From the NCBI RefSeq assembly GCF_003545715.1, contig NZ_QVNU01000007.1:186001-250000 (forward strand): a DNA stretch of 64,000 bases, in the 5' to 3' direction. Shown here in pieces: positions 6,893 through 15,029 of this stretch (position 1 is the stretch's first letter; every line of letters begins with the position of its first letter). Below the pieces are notes generated by a model that worked only from the letters and a program-made list of their open reading frames with translations, was not told where the DNA came from and ran no database searches. Made by a program: the position numbers and the translations under genes. This DNA comes from Taibaiella koreensis. Lineage in GTDB: Bacteria > Bacteroidota > Bacteroidia > Chitinophagales > Chitinophagaceae.

Positions 6893-7444
6893 TCAAGGCA
6901 TAATGGCTCTTGCGACCAGGTGGTCGATGAGCTGTTGTAACTGTGCGGTCATGGCGGGATCGGTGAGCGCGCCATCGGGTGAGAGAAGCTTATTCACACT
7001 GGGAATACATAGTGTGGAAGGTTCCGGCATGAGCGTACCCAATGCCTTGAGTGTGGGGAGGAGCGAGGCCATGGCCTTGTCGCCGCCGGTATACAGGGGA
7101 GAGGCCGTGATGGCTGCAACGGGCTTGTCGTTAAGGCTGCCGGAAGATACGGTCCAGTCCAGGGCGTTTTTTAAGGTGCCGGGTATGCCAAACGCATATT
7201 CTGGTGTGCAGATGAGCACCGCTGCGGCATCCGCGATCTGCCGGCGAAAGGTGGCGACCGCTTCCGGCGCCGGACTGTCCTGTTGGTCATGGTCTGGGTT
7301 GAAAGGCGGCAGCTGATCCACGCCGATGCTGTAGCTAAGCGTTGCGGTTGGCGGCAGCAGATGGACGATGGCCTTTAACAGGCTGTGATTGGAAGAAGCG
7401 GCGCGTACGCTGCCCGAGATCGCGAGTATATGGAGCGGTACCAT
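6893..7444 (-). CDS. NADPH-dependent FMN reductase family protein
   Basis: 183 residues of the flavodoxin-like FMN_red family. The N-terminal ILAISGSVRAASSNHSLLKA is the FMN phosphate-binding loop; CTPEYAFGIPGTLKNALDWT is the second signature near residue 80-100, and PVAAITASP follows. These cytosolic enzymes reduce FMN, quinones, azo compounds or metals with NAD(P)H. It begins 24 bp after the stop of the MauE-type redox gene on the same strand, so the two may be co-transcribed. A second member of the family is at 25140..25640. Confidence 0.9.
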   Translation of the reverse strand: MVPLHILAISGSVRAASSNHSLLKAIVHLLPPTATLSYSIGVDQLPPFNPDHDQQDSPAPEAVATFRRQIADAAAVLICTPEYAFGIPGTLKNALDWTVSSGSLNDKPVAAITASPLYTGGDKAMASLLPTLKALGTLMPEPSTLCIPSVNKLLSPDGALTDPAMTAQLQQLIDHLVARAIMP

Positions 7445-7468
7445 GACAATGATTTGATGAAGATGAGG

Positions 7469-8431
7469 TTATTGGGCGATCCAGTGCTCGATTTCTTTTT
7501 GATTGAGCGCGGGTGCGTCTATCTTACGCACGACAGTTGTATCCTGCATCCACAGGATCACCGGTACGCCGTCGCTGCCCGCTGCGCGTACCATATCGAT
7601 AAAATCTTCGGGGCTCAGAAAATGATAAGGTATGTCCTGTGCATGGGTCTCAGCCAGAAAATCGGCGAAGCGTTCCTTGCGTGTGCTGTCTGTTCCGCCC
7701 GATAAGGCAAAGTAAAACGGCAGGGAGGGGTTGTCCTTCTTCATCACGGCAATGGCCGCGGCCGCTTTCCGGCAATGCCGGCAGCTCAGGCTCATGAGGC
7801 AGAGTATATGCTTACCGCGACGCAGCTCGGTAACAGGATGCTCTGAGCGGGTGGTGGTATAGAGCCGGCTAAGCGGCAGCTGTAGCTGCTTTTGCATCGG
7901 GTAGACAAAGAATGGTACGGCGATAATGATCGCCGCTACGGGAAAAGAAGCCACATTCAGCACGGCGCCATCCTGCGGACGATGCCATTTCAGCAATGCG
8001 GATATCATAGCAATGAGACCGGCATTTTTCAGCAAAGACAGCATGGGCGACATGGGCGCGATATTGCCCATACAACCGCAGTTCACGTCATTGCCCTGCG
8101 TGAGCAAGAGATAAAACAGGTGAAGGCTGAAGAGTAGCAGCAGGTACAGGCAGCAGCGGAGCACCCAACGCCGCCAACCCAGTATGCTCAGCAGCAACAG
8201 TAGGCCCAGTGCGGCTTCCAGCCCAATGAAGAAACGTGCCAGTACGGCGGACAGTTTCATAGACAGGTGAAGCTGGCTGCTGATCGTATATTCAAAATAT
8301 GCCACAGGTTCCGTCTTACTATATGCGGAAAAAAGGAAAACGGCGCCCACGATGGCCGATAAAAGGATCATCGTTATTTTCAGCCCGTTATGCTGTCTTC
8401 CCCGCGGCGGCATAGGTGTTTCTGGTATCAT
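7469..8431 (-). CDS. MauE/DoxX-type membrane protein with C-terminal thioredoxin-like domain
   Basis: 320 residues. Residues 18-170 carry about five membrane segments in a MauE/DoxX arrangement, with the conserved paired cysteines NDVNCGCMGN in a periplasmic loop. Residues 200-320 look like a thioredoxin fold, with a CRHC redox motif in CLMSLSCRHCRKAAAA. The combination suggests a membrane redox relay that moves electrons from quinone or cytosolic thiols to a periplasmic thiol partner, as MauE does in methylamine dehydrogenase maturation (family knowledge; the partner here is unknown). The first 26 codons are duplicated upstream in a 225-bp tandem repeat. An FMN reductase follows 24 bp downstream. 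Confidence 0.85.
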   Translation of the reverse strand: MIPETPMPPRGRQHNGLKITMILLSAIVGAVFLFSAYSKTEPVAYFEYTISSQLHLSMKLSAVLARFFIGLEAALGLLLLLSILGWRRWVLRCCLYLLLLFSLHLFYLLLTQGNDVNCGCMGNIAPMSPMLSLLKNAGLIAMISALLKWHRPQDGAVLNVASFPVAAIIIAVPFFVYPMQKQLQLPLSRLYTTTRSEHPVTELRRGKHILCLMSLSCRHCRKAAAAIAVMKKDNPSLPFYFALSGGTDSTRKERFADFLAETHAQDIPYHFLSPEDFIDMVRAAGSDGVPVILWMQDTTVVRKIDAPALNQKEIEHWIAQ

Positions 8432-8575
8432 TATTCAAAAATAAAGCCGGCACTCTTAAAGGGTGCCGGTATATTGTTAAAGCTGCTGTTAATAATAGCA
8501 GGCAAAGTGGCTTTTAATAAAATGGCCGCTCATTTGAGGAGCGACCATTTTATTAATATCGTTCGTCGCTTATGC

Positions 8576-8656
8576 TTAGGCCGATAAAAGGATCATCGTT
8601 ATTTTCAGCCCGTTGTACTGTCTTCCCTGCGGCGGCATGGGTGTTTCTGATATCAT
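8576..8656 (-). pseudogene. duplicated 5' fragment of the MauE-type gene
   Basis: ATG at 8656 opens a frame whose first 20 residues are MISETPMPPQGRQYNGLKIT, matching 17 of the first 20 residues of the intact protein (MIPETPMPPRGRQHNGLKIT), then MILLSA and a TAA formed exactly at the duplication junction. It is a 26-codon relic made by the tandem duplication, and it may still be transcribed as a leader ORF ahead of the intact gene. Confidence 0.7.
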
Positions 8657-8745
8657 TATTCAAAAATAAAGCCGGCACTCTTAAAGGGTGCCGGTATATT
8701 GTTAAAGCTGCTGTTAATAATGGCAGGTAAAATGGCTTTTAATAA

Positions 8746-8775
8746 TATGGCCGCTCATGTCGAGGAGCGGCCATA
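8746..8775 (-). terminator. terminator of the DUF6252 lipoprotein gene
   Basis: Strong hairpin with arms ATATGGCCGCTC / GAGCGGCCATAT shortly after the stop at 8798; lies in copy 2 of the 225-bp duplication. The sister copy at 8521..8550 now sits in front of the MauE gene. Confidence 0.65.
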
Positions 8776-8797
8776 TTCTCAATATCGTTCGTTGCGC

Positions 8798-9334
8798 TTA
8801 TTTCGGTATGCTGAAGGTACCGCTGCTGATCGTATGGTTGTCGGCAGTGCCCATACCACCGGGAGCCACTACGAAGTTGAAGGTGCCTTCCACATCGCCC
8901 TGGTCCTTGGTAATGGTGACCACAAAAGTCTCATCTCCTGTTTTGGCCAGGAAGTTGGTATAGGTACCATCACTCTGTACGGCATACAGTCCCACTGTAC
9001 CCATTTGAATGGGATAGGTACCAGGGCCCATATAATTGGTGATAGTCATCGATATCGCTTTGTTGTTTTTCGGATCTTTAGCCTTGCTGTCCATTACACC
9101 GGAAACCATCAGCGTACGAACACCATTAACAGTGGCATCGTTTACATATTTGGAATTGGCTACAAAAGTCTCTCCGTCAACTACCGCAGTGAAGGTGCCT
9201 CGCAACGGGTTCTTTATGGTATCCCTGCCAGGCACCTGAGGTGTAGCGTCATACTGCGAGGAGCAGGAGGAGGAAGATACTGCAAACAGCCCGATGCCGG
9301 CGCACAATACAGCCAATTGGAGAATTTTTTTCAT
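8798..9334 (-). CDS. DUF6252-like lipoprotein
   Basis: 178 residues starting MKKILQLAVLCAGIGLFAVS with a lipobox-like SSSSC (Cys about 24), so a lipoprotein. The mature part begins with a Thr/Pro linker and then FTAVVDGETFVANSKYV, the opening beta-hairpin pattern of the DUF6252 family in Bacteroidota, followed by an all-beta domain of about 130 residues (NKAISMTITNYMGPGTYPIQ, NHTISSGTFSIPK). The family is of unknown function and outer-membrane-associated. It has its own terminator. The B12-linked operon ends 105 bp upstream, so co-transcription with it is possible but not evident. Confidence 0.8.
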   Translation of the reverse strand: MKKILQLAVLCAGIGLFAVSSSSCSSQYDATPQVPGRDTIKNPLRGTFTAVVDGETFVANSKYVNDATVNGVRTLMVSGVMDSKAKDPKNNKAISMTITNYMGPGTYPIQMGTVGLYAVQSDGTYTNFLAKTGDETFVVTITKDQGDVEGTFNFVVAPGGMGTADNHTISSGTFSIPK

Positions 9335-9438
9335 GCTATGAAAAGATGTTGATCGTTTTGAAGATAATAATCCCCGTAAAGATATAATTTACAGAATAAA
9401 TTCAAACAATTCAGTCAAAAAAATTGAAGGGCCCCGGT

Positions 9439-10509
9439 TTAGCGATCGAAAAGCAGGAATCCCGGCCCCAGTCCTGTAGTAAAAGACTGCAGCAGGCTGC
9501 CATCGGTTTGGTAAATGCTGATATTTCCCTGCTGGATAAAGCCTTTGGGATCGCCTACATAGATGCGATTAGTGGCAGGATCTACCAGCAACGCCCAGAA
9601 ATACTGCAAGGGTTTGGCCGGGATGAACAGGTCGGTAGGCAAGGCCGGTGCGTCGATGCTCATGCGGTAAACGCCGTTGTAAGCCGTGCCGCCATTGTAA
9701 TTGACGCCAAGGAAATAAAGGGTATCCCTGCCGGGATTCCAACAGGGCTTCAGCACATCGGCGCCGGCCGGAAAGGTGAAACTCTTCAGGGTAGCACCGC
9801 TGACCGGGTCGATGCAAGTAAGGGTGGCCACCTTTTGCTTGTATACATTGCCGGCCAGCACCCATAGTTTGCCGTTCTTATCGCTCAGCACCTGCTGTCC
9901 CGCCGCTCCCGCTATGGGAATGCGCCGGGTAATGGTATCGGCAACCGGGTCGATCTCGTAAAGATGACGGCTGGCAGTATCCCAGTTACATACATATACT
10001 TTGCCGTTGACAAGGGCCATGCCTTCGGAATTGGGATGGTCGATAGCAATGCTGCCGGTTACCTGAAGTGTTTTCGGGTTTACGATGCTGACCGTGGGTG
10101 CATACAGGCAGCTTACGTACATTTTGTCTTCGCTCACCTTAAGCATATAACGGGGCTTGGGTACCGTAATGGTACCCTGCAGCTTAAAATCGCTTAAGCT
10201 TACTACAGCTACCTTGTCGGAATTGTTGACGGCCAGAAAAAGCCGGTCGCCGTCGATCAACATGCTTTGCAGCACATCGCCCAGCGGCTGTCCGCCGTTG
10301 GCCTGGCTGTAGACATTGTTGAATACCGTCCCTGTGCCGGGCTCAAAGAAAGACAGTGATGCATTGCCGTTGCCAAAGCTACCCTCATCGGCAATCAATA
10401 GCCGCCGTGCACCGGTCGATGGCGGTGGAGGCGCCGGATCGGCCGGCTTATCCTTTACGCAGGCTGCCATTGGCAGCAGCGCCAGCAGGAGCAGGTACTT
10501 CCTCATCAT
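9439..10509 (-). CDS. BtuG-like beta-propeller lipoprotein (DUF5074/YncE family)
   Basis: 356 residues. Lipoprotein signal MMRKYLLLLALLPMAAC with Cys 17, a Pro-rich linker (PADPAPPPPSTGARR), then a seven-bladed-propeller type repeat set: LLIADEGSFGNGNASLSFFE, LFLAVNNSDKVAVVSLSDFK, MYVSCLYAPTVSIVNPKTLQ, VYVCNWDTASRHLYEIDPVA and IYVGDPKGFIQQGNISIYQT. Surface lipoproteins of this kind include BtuG, which binds vitamin B12 very tightly and hands it to the TonB receptor BtuB in Bacteroides. It starts 4 bp after the stop of 10514..11515, in a cobalamin-riboswitch operon, which supports a B12-capture role. BtuG equivalence is inference from context and fold; no BtuB is adjacent here. Confidence 0.82.
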   Translation of the reverse strand: MMRKYLLLLALLPMAACVKDKPADPAPPPPSTGARRLLIADEGSFGNGNASLSFFEPGTGTVFNNVYSQANGGQPLGDVLQSMLIDGDRLFLAVNNSDKVAVVSLSDFKLQGTITVPKPRYMLKVSEDKMYVSCLYAPTVSIVNPKTLQVTGSIAIDHPNSEGMALVNGKVYVCNWDTASRHLYEIDPVADTITRRIPIAGAAGQQVLSDKNGKLWVLAGNVYKQKVATLTCIDPVSGATLKSFTFPAGADVLKPCWNPGRDTLYFLGVNYNGGTAYNGVYRMSIDAPALPTDLFIPAKPLQYFWALLVDPATNRIYVGDPKGFIQQGNISIYQTDGSLLQSFTTGLGPGFLLFDR

Positions 10510-10513
10510 AAGA

Positions 10514-11515
10514 CTATTGTTTCCTTATTTTGGCTACGGCATGTTCCCGGCCATTGTCGAGCTGCATAAAATAGAGGCCCGCGCATAGCCCGGCCAGGCT
10601 GACCCTGGTTTGCCTCTCAAATGCGCCCTGTCGCAGCGGGCGGCCACTGACATCGGTCAGCTGATATTGCAGGCGCTCGTCCGAACGCGCTTCCAGCAGC
10701 AGCACATCGCTGGCAGGATTGGGATAGAGCTTAAGTTGCCAGCCGGCGGCCACAGGGTCGATACCGGATGACGGCTGGTCGCTGTTGATCACACCAACGC
10801 CCTGCAGATCGAAACCGCCCGACGCAAAAACGCTGGGATAAGGATCGTTGATGATACGGCCGTCCTTGTCACGTGAGGCGTATTGCGGATCGATGCTGCC
10901 CACTACGTCGACAATGCGGACATGGGTAATATGGTTCACATCCAGACCGGGCGTGCTCTTCAACTCTTCAAGATCAAATGGCGTGCCATACCCGGTTTTG
11001 TACTTGCCGGCAAGATTGTTGTAGTAGATGGCATTGCTGTAAGTAAAGTTGTCGATCTGTGTGGTGTTTTGCATCAGCGAGGTGGCCGGGAAACGGAAAA
11101 AGTTCTGGCCGTCGGAGCTTACTTCTACAAAGGCCAGCTCCAGGAAGGCCATAGAATCATTCTCCGGGTTGGCAAAGCCATTCTCAAATACGGCAAAGTC
11201 GGGACCTGGGCCGTTCATTATGGCATGAGGAAAAGTAACCACAGCTACGCCGCTGTCGCCCAGGCTAAGCACGAGGCCATGTGGCGCACCATATATATCA
11301 CTTTCGGAGCCCATTGAAGGCTGCCCCTGGCTTTTGTCGGCAATATCCAGCCAGCCCCGGTACAAGGTGCATCCCGAGGCCCATTCTTTAAACAGTGTGC
11401 TGGTAGCGGCAATCCCCTCGTTGCCGGGCAAGGGTACCTGTGCGGCAAACTGGGCAAGGGCGGGGATGCTCCATAGTGCAAGAGCGGCGACCAGGATCGG
11501 TAATCGTTTTTTCAT
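10514..11515 (-). CDS. T9SS-exported cell-surface protein of the B12 operon
   Basis: 333 residues. Signal peptide about 1-21 (LPILVAALALWSIPALAQ). The central domain (residues 60-240) contains DSGVAVVTFPHAIMNGPGPD FAVFENGF, AFVEVSSDGQNFFRFPATSL, DVVGSIDPQYASRDKDGRII and FASGGFDLQGVGVI, a beta-sandwich cell-surface family that I associate with cobalamin-regulated loci in Bacteroidota. The last 80 residues are a T9SS type A sorting domain (LKLYPNPASDVLLLEARSDE ... LCAGLYFMQLDNG). It is middle gene of three: 60 bp below the DUF4465 gene and 4 bp above the propeller lipoprotein gene. A binding role for cobalamin or related corrinoids is inferred from the riboswitch. Confidence 0.82.
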   Translation of the reverse strand: MKKRLPILVAALALWSIPALAQFAAQVPLPGNEGIAATSTLFKEWASGCTLYRGWLDIADKSQGQPSMGSESDIYGAPHGLVLSLGDSGVAVVTFPHAIMNGPGPDFAVFENGFANPENDSMAFLELAFVEVSSDGQNFFRFPATSLMQNTTQIDNFTYSNAIYYNNLAGKYKTGYGTPFDLEELKSTPGLDVNHITHVRIVDVVGSIDPQYASRDKDGRIINDPYPSVFASGGFDLQGVGVINSDQPSSGIDPVAAGWQLKLYPNPASDVLLLEARSDERLQYQLTDVSGRPLRQGAFERQTRVSLAGLCAGLYFMQLDNGREHAVAKIRKQ

Positions 11516-11575
11516 AAGGCAAAATTACACAGGAAAAAATTTCGCCCGCGATCTTATTCGCGGGCGAAGCAATCG

Positions 11576-12817
11576 CTAGTTCTGTTTGGTAAAGCGCAGG
11601 GTGGCTTGCCTGCCTGTTCCGGCGGCATCGGTTGCCTTCAGCAGGTAAAGACCGGCCGGCAGTGTGCTGATATCGATCTGCCTTGTACGGGTAGCGGTCA
11701 GCAGCACTTTCCCTTCGATGCTGTATACTGTAGCATCCAGGGCCATATCGCTGTTCAGGTTAATGACATGCGTGGCAGGGTTGGGGCTGAGGCTCAGCTG
11801 CAGCGTATTGGGCTGTGCATTGAAGATGCCGGTACCGGGCAGGGTTTTGAAAGACGCCGTATCCCAATTGGAAAAGGCCCCGCTTCCACAGGCGGCACGT
11901 ACATGCACATAATAAAGCGTATTCGAGCTAAGACCGGTTTTGCTATAGGTCGGTGCGGTAACCGTTACCGTTGTTGCGGTAGGCGCCAGGGTGGCCGATT
12001 GATCCACTGCAATTTCATAATCGGGTGTCACGCCTGTAAGGCCGCTGATCCAGGTAATAGTAGCGCTATTCTCGTTAACACTGGTTGCTGCCAGGTTCTT
12101 GGGTTCCGGGCAAATACTGTCGACTGTAAAGTTGTCGAAAGCGAAGTAGAAAGGCGTAAATTCATCGGAAGACACGACCTGGAACGATAAACTATCCACA
12201 TTACCCAAAGCAGTAAGGTCCATCCATTCCCAGGTTTTGCGCAGTACCGTATCGGTGGCGGTATAGCTGGCAAGGGTATAGGTAGCGCTATCGGTTACCT
12301 GCACATGATTGCGGTATCCTCTTACGATCAGCTTATACCAGTCGCCGTCACGATAATTATCCTGGATGTAGCGATAAGCGTAGGTGGTATTGGTTACATA
12401 CATACCCACCGCCCTGCTGGCATTTGTATTTCCTTCGATCCTGGCGCCGATTAGTAAGCTTTGATCGGGATGGGTGGGCCAGTCGGCGGGTGCATAAGCC
12501 ACACCGTAATTGGCCGAATTATTATAGCCGATGCCTGTCATCGCCGCTTTATCATTACCGAATCCCGATGTTATGGTATCGACCACATTACTATAGTTGA
12601 ACTGGCCGTAGCCGCCCCAGCTTTCCAGCACGCCATGAAAGGTTACACGGCCGCTGGTGAAAACGTATTGCTGTGCCGAAGGTAACGAGGTGGCATAATC
12701 GGTATTGGCGCCGGGAAGCGTAAGGTCGTCCAGGGTAGAGACTGTTTGTGCGTTTACCCCGGCTGCACCCATCGTAAATAAGGCTGCTGCAAGAAGAGAT
12801 TGTAATTTGTATGTCAT
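11576..12817 (-). CDS. DUF4465 / fibronectin III protein with T9SS sorting domain
   Basis: 413 residues. Signal peptide about 1-23 (LLAAALFTMGAAGVNAQ). Residues 30-235 match the DUF4465 pattern: DLTLPGANTDYATSLPSAQQ, FTSGRVTFHGVLESWGGYGQF, FSYSNVVDT-like segment, MYVTNTTYAYRYIQ and FYFAFDNFTVDSICPEP. Residues 238-325 are a fibronectin III domain, and the end is a T9SS type A sorting domain (LSLSPNPATHVINLNSDMAL ... LPAGLYLLKATDAAG). It is the first gene after the cobalamin riboswitch. DUF4465 proteins recur in B12 uptake loci of Bacteroidota, and some B12-binding surface proteins (BtuH) may belong here; that link is from memory and not certain. Confidence 0.82.
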   Translation of the reverse strand: MTYKLQSLLAAALFTMGAAGVNAQTVSTLDDLTLPGANTDYATSLPSAQQYVFTSGRVTFHGVLESWGGYGQFNYSNVVDTITSGFGNDKAAMTGIGYNNSANYGVAYAPADWPTHPDQSLLIGARIEGNTNASRAVGMYVTNTTYAYRYIQDNYRDGDWYKLIVRGYRNHVQVTDSATYTLASYTATDTVLRKTWEWMDLTALGNVDSLSFQVVSSDEFTPFYFAFDNFTVDSICPEPKNLAATSVNENSATITWISGLTGVTPDYEIAVDQSATLAPTATTVTVTAPTYSKTGLSSNTLYYVHVRAACGSGAFSNWDTASFKTLPGTGIFNAQPNTLQLSLSPNPATHVINLNSDMALDATVYSIEGKVLLTATRTRQIDISTLPAGLYLLKATDAAGTGRQATLRFTKQN

Positions 12818-12949
12818 AGATCAATTTTAGCACGGTGAGCACATCACGTTATCCGGGACATAGGAAATTACGGAAAAGACATACCAGGTATGAACTGGTT
12901 TGCAGGTTCGTATCTCCGGCCTTTATTCCCGAAAGCGGTTGATGCAGTA

Positions 12950-13102
12950 TATTGACCCTGGGAGGTCTTCTGACTTATCCCTGCTGCCCGGGCCTTCCCG
13001 CCTTAACCAGGCAGTGGCATTGTGGAGAACAGCATTGAAATGGGCTTACAGCAGCGGGTACTGTTCCGGATTTACACCGGATTCCCTTGTCCAAGGCGGC
13101 AC
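12950..13102 (-). promoter_or_regulatory. cobalamin (adenosylcobalamin-type) riboswitch
   Basis: Minus-strand RNA contains the core elements in order: GGGAATCCGGTGTAAATCCGG (the P3/P4 hairpin region, 13068-13090), ACAGTACCCGCTGCTGTAAG, then the B12 box GCCACTGCCTGGTTAAGGCG / GGAAGGCCCGGGCAGCAGGG and the closing AAGTCAGAAGACCTCCC. This is the typical Bacteroidota cobalamin riboswitch layout. It ends about 130 nt before the start codon of the DUF4465 gene, so bound cobalamin should switch off the three-gene surface operon 9439..12817. The 3' limit is approximate. Confidence 0.9.
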
Positions 13103-13133
13103 AAAGGTAATTAAAAATTAAAACCCCTGTCAA
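13102..13133 (-). promoter_or_regulatory. promoter of the riboswitch operon
   Basis: Minus strand TTG (13131..13133), 21-bp spacer, TACCTTTG (13102..13109), a good TAnnTTTG -7 box; transcription would begin just inside the first helix of the riboswitch. Confidence 0.6.
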
Positions 13134-13209
13134 TTAAAATTTTGTTCCGAAATTTGTATTGTTGTGTTGGCTTGTTGCCCGTACAGCCCTATAAAAGGAG
13201 ATACAGATC

Positions 13210-14217
13210 ATGAAATTCTCGATCGGCGATATTGTCTTGCTGAAGCGGACCGGTGAAGAAGGCCGGGTAGTGGACTTTGTGAATAAGGACATGATCGAGG
13301 TAGAAGTGGGCGGCACGCACTTCCCGGTTTTCCTCGACGAGGTCGACCATCCCTATCTGAAATGGTTCACCGATAAGAAAAAAGATCGCCCGGCGACGAT
13401 ACGGCACATCGATGAAGTGCCGGTAGAAGCCCAAGCCAAAGGTATCGGTCATGGTGTGGCCTCAGGTTTTCATCTTTCCTTCCTGCCCGTGTTCCGTTTT
13501 GACGAATATGAAGATGTGGTCGACAAGCTGAAAGCTTATTTCATCAACCAGACACCGCACCAGCTCACACTGCAATACGAATGCCTGGGTCAAAGCGGCG
13601 CTATCTTCAGGCATAAGGCCGAACTGCGACCCTTTTCCCACTTTTATCTCCACGATATTCCCTTTGCGGCGATGCAGGAGCAGCCGCGCTTCTTATGGAT
13701 ACTGGAGCAGCAGCTGTCGCGTCTTCATGCCGGTAGCCTGAGCAATACCTTGCGTATCAAACCTAAGAAACTTTTTGAATATATCCATCATATCCAGCAG
13801 GCCAATAAGCCTATGTTCCATATTCAGCTGGCCGAAGATTTTCCGTTGCCGGCAGCAACCCTACCACAGCCGGAGCTGAAGGAGTCGGTAGGAAGCATCG
13901 TTACGGCATTGAAAGCCGGTAAAAAAGAAAAGCCACGTACGGAGATTGATCTGCATATAGAGGCTTTGGTGGCCGATACCCGCGGCCTCAGCAATTTTGA
14001 AATGCTGACCATTCAGATGGAGGCCTTTGGCGATGCGCTGGATGAAGCTATGCGTAACCATCAGCAGTCCCTGGTCGTGATCCACGGCGTGGGCAAGGGC
14101 CGGCTTAAAGAGGAAATACACCAGGTACTACGCGAAACGGCGGCAGTTGATTTTTTTCAGCACGATTGGAACCCGCGCTACGGTTACGGCGCTACCGAAA
14201 TATTTTTCCGGCATTAA
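13210..14217 (+). CDS. DUF2027 domain protein with C-terminal Smr domain
   Basis: 335 residues. Residues 1-60 form a small KOW/Tudor-like beta domain (FSIGDIVLLKRTGEEGRVVD), residues 85-210 the DUF2027 beta-sandwich (FDEYEDVVDKLKAYFINQTP, AELRPFSHFYLHDIPF), and residues 240-335 an Smr domain with the signature EIDLHIEALVAD and the catalytic-type loop VVIHGVGKGRLKEEI. Smr domains in MutS2 and related proteins are nucleases acting on branched DNA or on mRNA of stalled ribosomes. The soluble protein is probably cytosolic. An AAGGAG ribosome site sits 10 nt before the ATG, unusual in this phylum. It is divergent from the riboswitch operon and ends at a bidirectional terminator. Confidence 0.9.
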   Translation: MKFSIGDIVLLKRTGEEGRVVDFVNKDMIEVEVGGTHFPVFLDEVDHPYLKWFTDKKKDRPATIRHIDEVPVEAQAKGIGHGVASGFHLSFLPVFRFDEYEDVVDKLKAYFINQTPHQLTLQYECLGQSGAIFRHKAELRPFSHFYLHDIPFAAMQEQPRFLWILEQQLSRLHAGSLSNTLRIKPKKLFEYIHHIQQANKPMFHIQLAEDFPLPAATLPQPELKESVGSIVTALKAGKKEKPRTEIDLHIEALVADTRGLSNFEMLTIQMEAFGDALDEAMRNHQQSLVVIHGVGKGRLKEEIHQVLRETAAVDFFQHDWNPRYGYGATEIFFRH

Positions 14218-14239
14218 AGATAAAGACCGGAACATAAGT

Positions 14240-14281
14240 GAAAGTAAAAGCGCAAGGCATAGCCCGGCGCTTTTTACTTTC
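14240..14281. terminator. bidirectional terminator
   Basis: Arms GAAAGTAAAAGCGC / GCGCTTTTTACTTTC around a 13-nt loop, between the convergent DUF2027-Smr gene (ends 14217) and the lipoprotein gene (ends 14295). A/T tracts lie on both sides. Confidence 0.8.
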
Positions 14282-14294
14282 AGGGAAAAGAATA

Positions 14295-14753
14295 TTAATA
14301 GCTGAACTGCTTGATATAACCGTTAGAAGAAACGATATTCTCAGTAACGTCGTTTTGAACGGTTCCATTCACCTCGGCCTTGTACTTAAGGGTATAGCTG
14401 GTAGCGCCGAAATTCTGAGCGCTGATCGATAAGCTGGCGGCCATTAAAGGCTTCACCGATTCAATAACGAAAGTACCGCCGGCTTCCAATTCTTCTTCTG
14501 CAATAATAAAGCCTTGCTCGTTGCTGCGTACCTGGCCGTTTACCTTCCAGAGAGTATTGTCCCCGGAGCCGTCGGAGCCGGCAAGGTTAAAGCTGGCAGC
14601 ATCGCCCTCGGCATCCTTGATACCGGGTGTCGAGAAGGTAAATTTAATGTTCTTAGTACCTGTGGGAACAAGTGGGTTATTATCTTTTGAGCAGGAGCCC
14701 AGGGTGAGCGCGCAGGCGGCCAGGATACCCAGGTGTAACATCGTCTTTTTCAT
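14295..14753 (-). CDS. hypothetical lipoprotein, 152 aa
   Basis: Signal MKKTMLHLGILAACALTLGS with lipobox LGSC (Cys 21), so a lipoprotein. The mature region (residues 30-152) is predicted all-beta and resembles a secreted jelly-roll: TGTKNIKFTFSTPGIKDAEG, DNTLWKVNGQVRSNEQGFII, TFVIESVKPLMAASLSISAQ, SYTLKYKAEVNGTVQNDVTE. I do not recognise the family. The gene is monocistronic, with a -7-like box about 50 bp upstream and the shared bidirectional terminator downstream. Confidence 0.72.
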   Translation of the reverse strand: MKKTMLHLGILAACALTLGSCSKDNNPLVPTGTKNIKFTFSTPGIKDAEGDAASFNLAGSDGSGDNTLWKVNGQVRSNEQGFIIAEEELEAGGTFVIESVKPLMAASLSISAQNFGATSYTLKYKAEVNGTVQNDVTENIVSSNGYIKQFSY

Positions 14754-14800
14754 AAAAAAATTTAGGGGGTGTAAATAATAACAGGGTTTATTCTGAAAAT

Positions 14801-14808
14801 CAAAATTA
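14801..14808 (-). promoter_or_regulatory. -7 box for the 152-aa lipoprotein gene
   Basis: Minus strand TAATTTTG (TAnnTTTG) about 48 bp before the start codon. The rest of the 276-bp spacer 14754-15029 is A/T-rich and shows no gene. Confidence 0.35.
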
Positions 14809-15029
14809 ATGCCAAGCTATAAAGTATGCTATACCTTATACTGATGGTTTTTATCTACCCATTTCCAGGTATTTTTGATTTATGAACGAATAAATATTTC
14901 CTTAATCATTGTAAGTAAATAAATTACAAATAATATATTGTTTACAGTAAATGAATAGCCTGCCAATCTAAAAAGAAGTGGCCTTTGTTAAAAAATACAT
15001 AATAAATGCAAATAATTCCTGACAGATGA

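Larger units (their letters stand above)
8354..8803. repeat. 225-bp imperfect tandem duplication
   Basis: Copy 1 is 8354..8578 and copy 2 is 8579..8803, aligned with a constant 225-bp offset. Each copy holds the first 26 codons of the MauE-type gene, its start region, the hairpin CCGGCACTCTTAAAGGGTGC (8447..8469; 8672..8694) and a second hairpin with GGCCGCTC/GAGCGGCC arms (8521..8550; 8746..8775). The copies differ at scattered positions, so the event is not recent. In each hairpin several differences keep the pairing, which suggests the structures are maintained. Confidence 0.9.
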
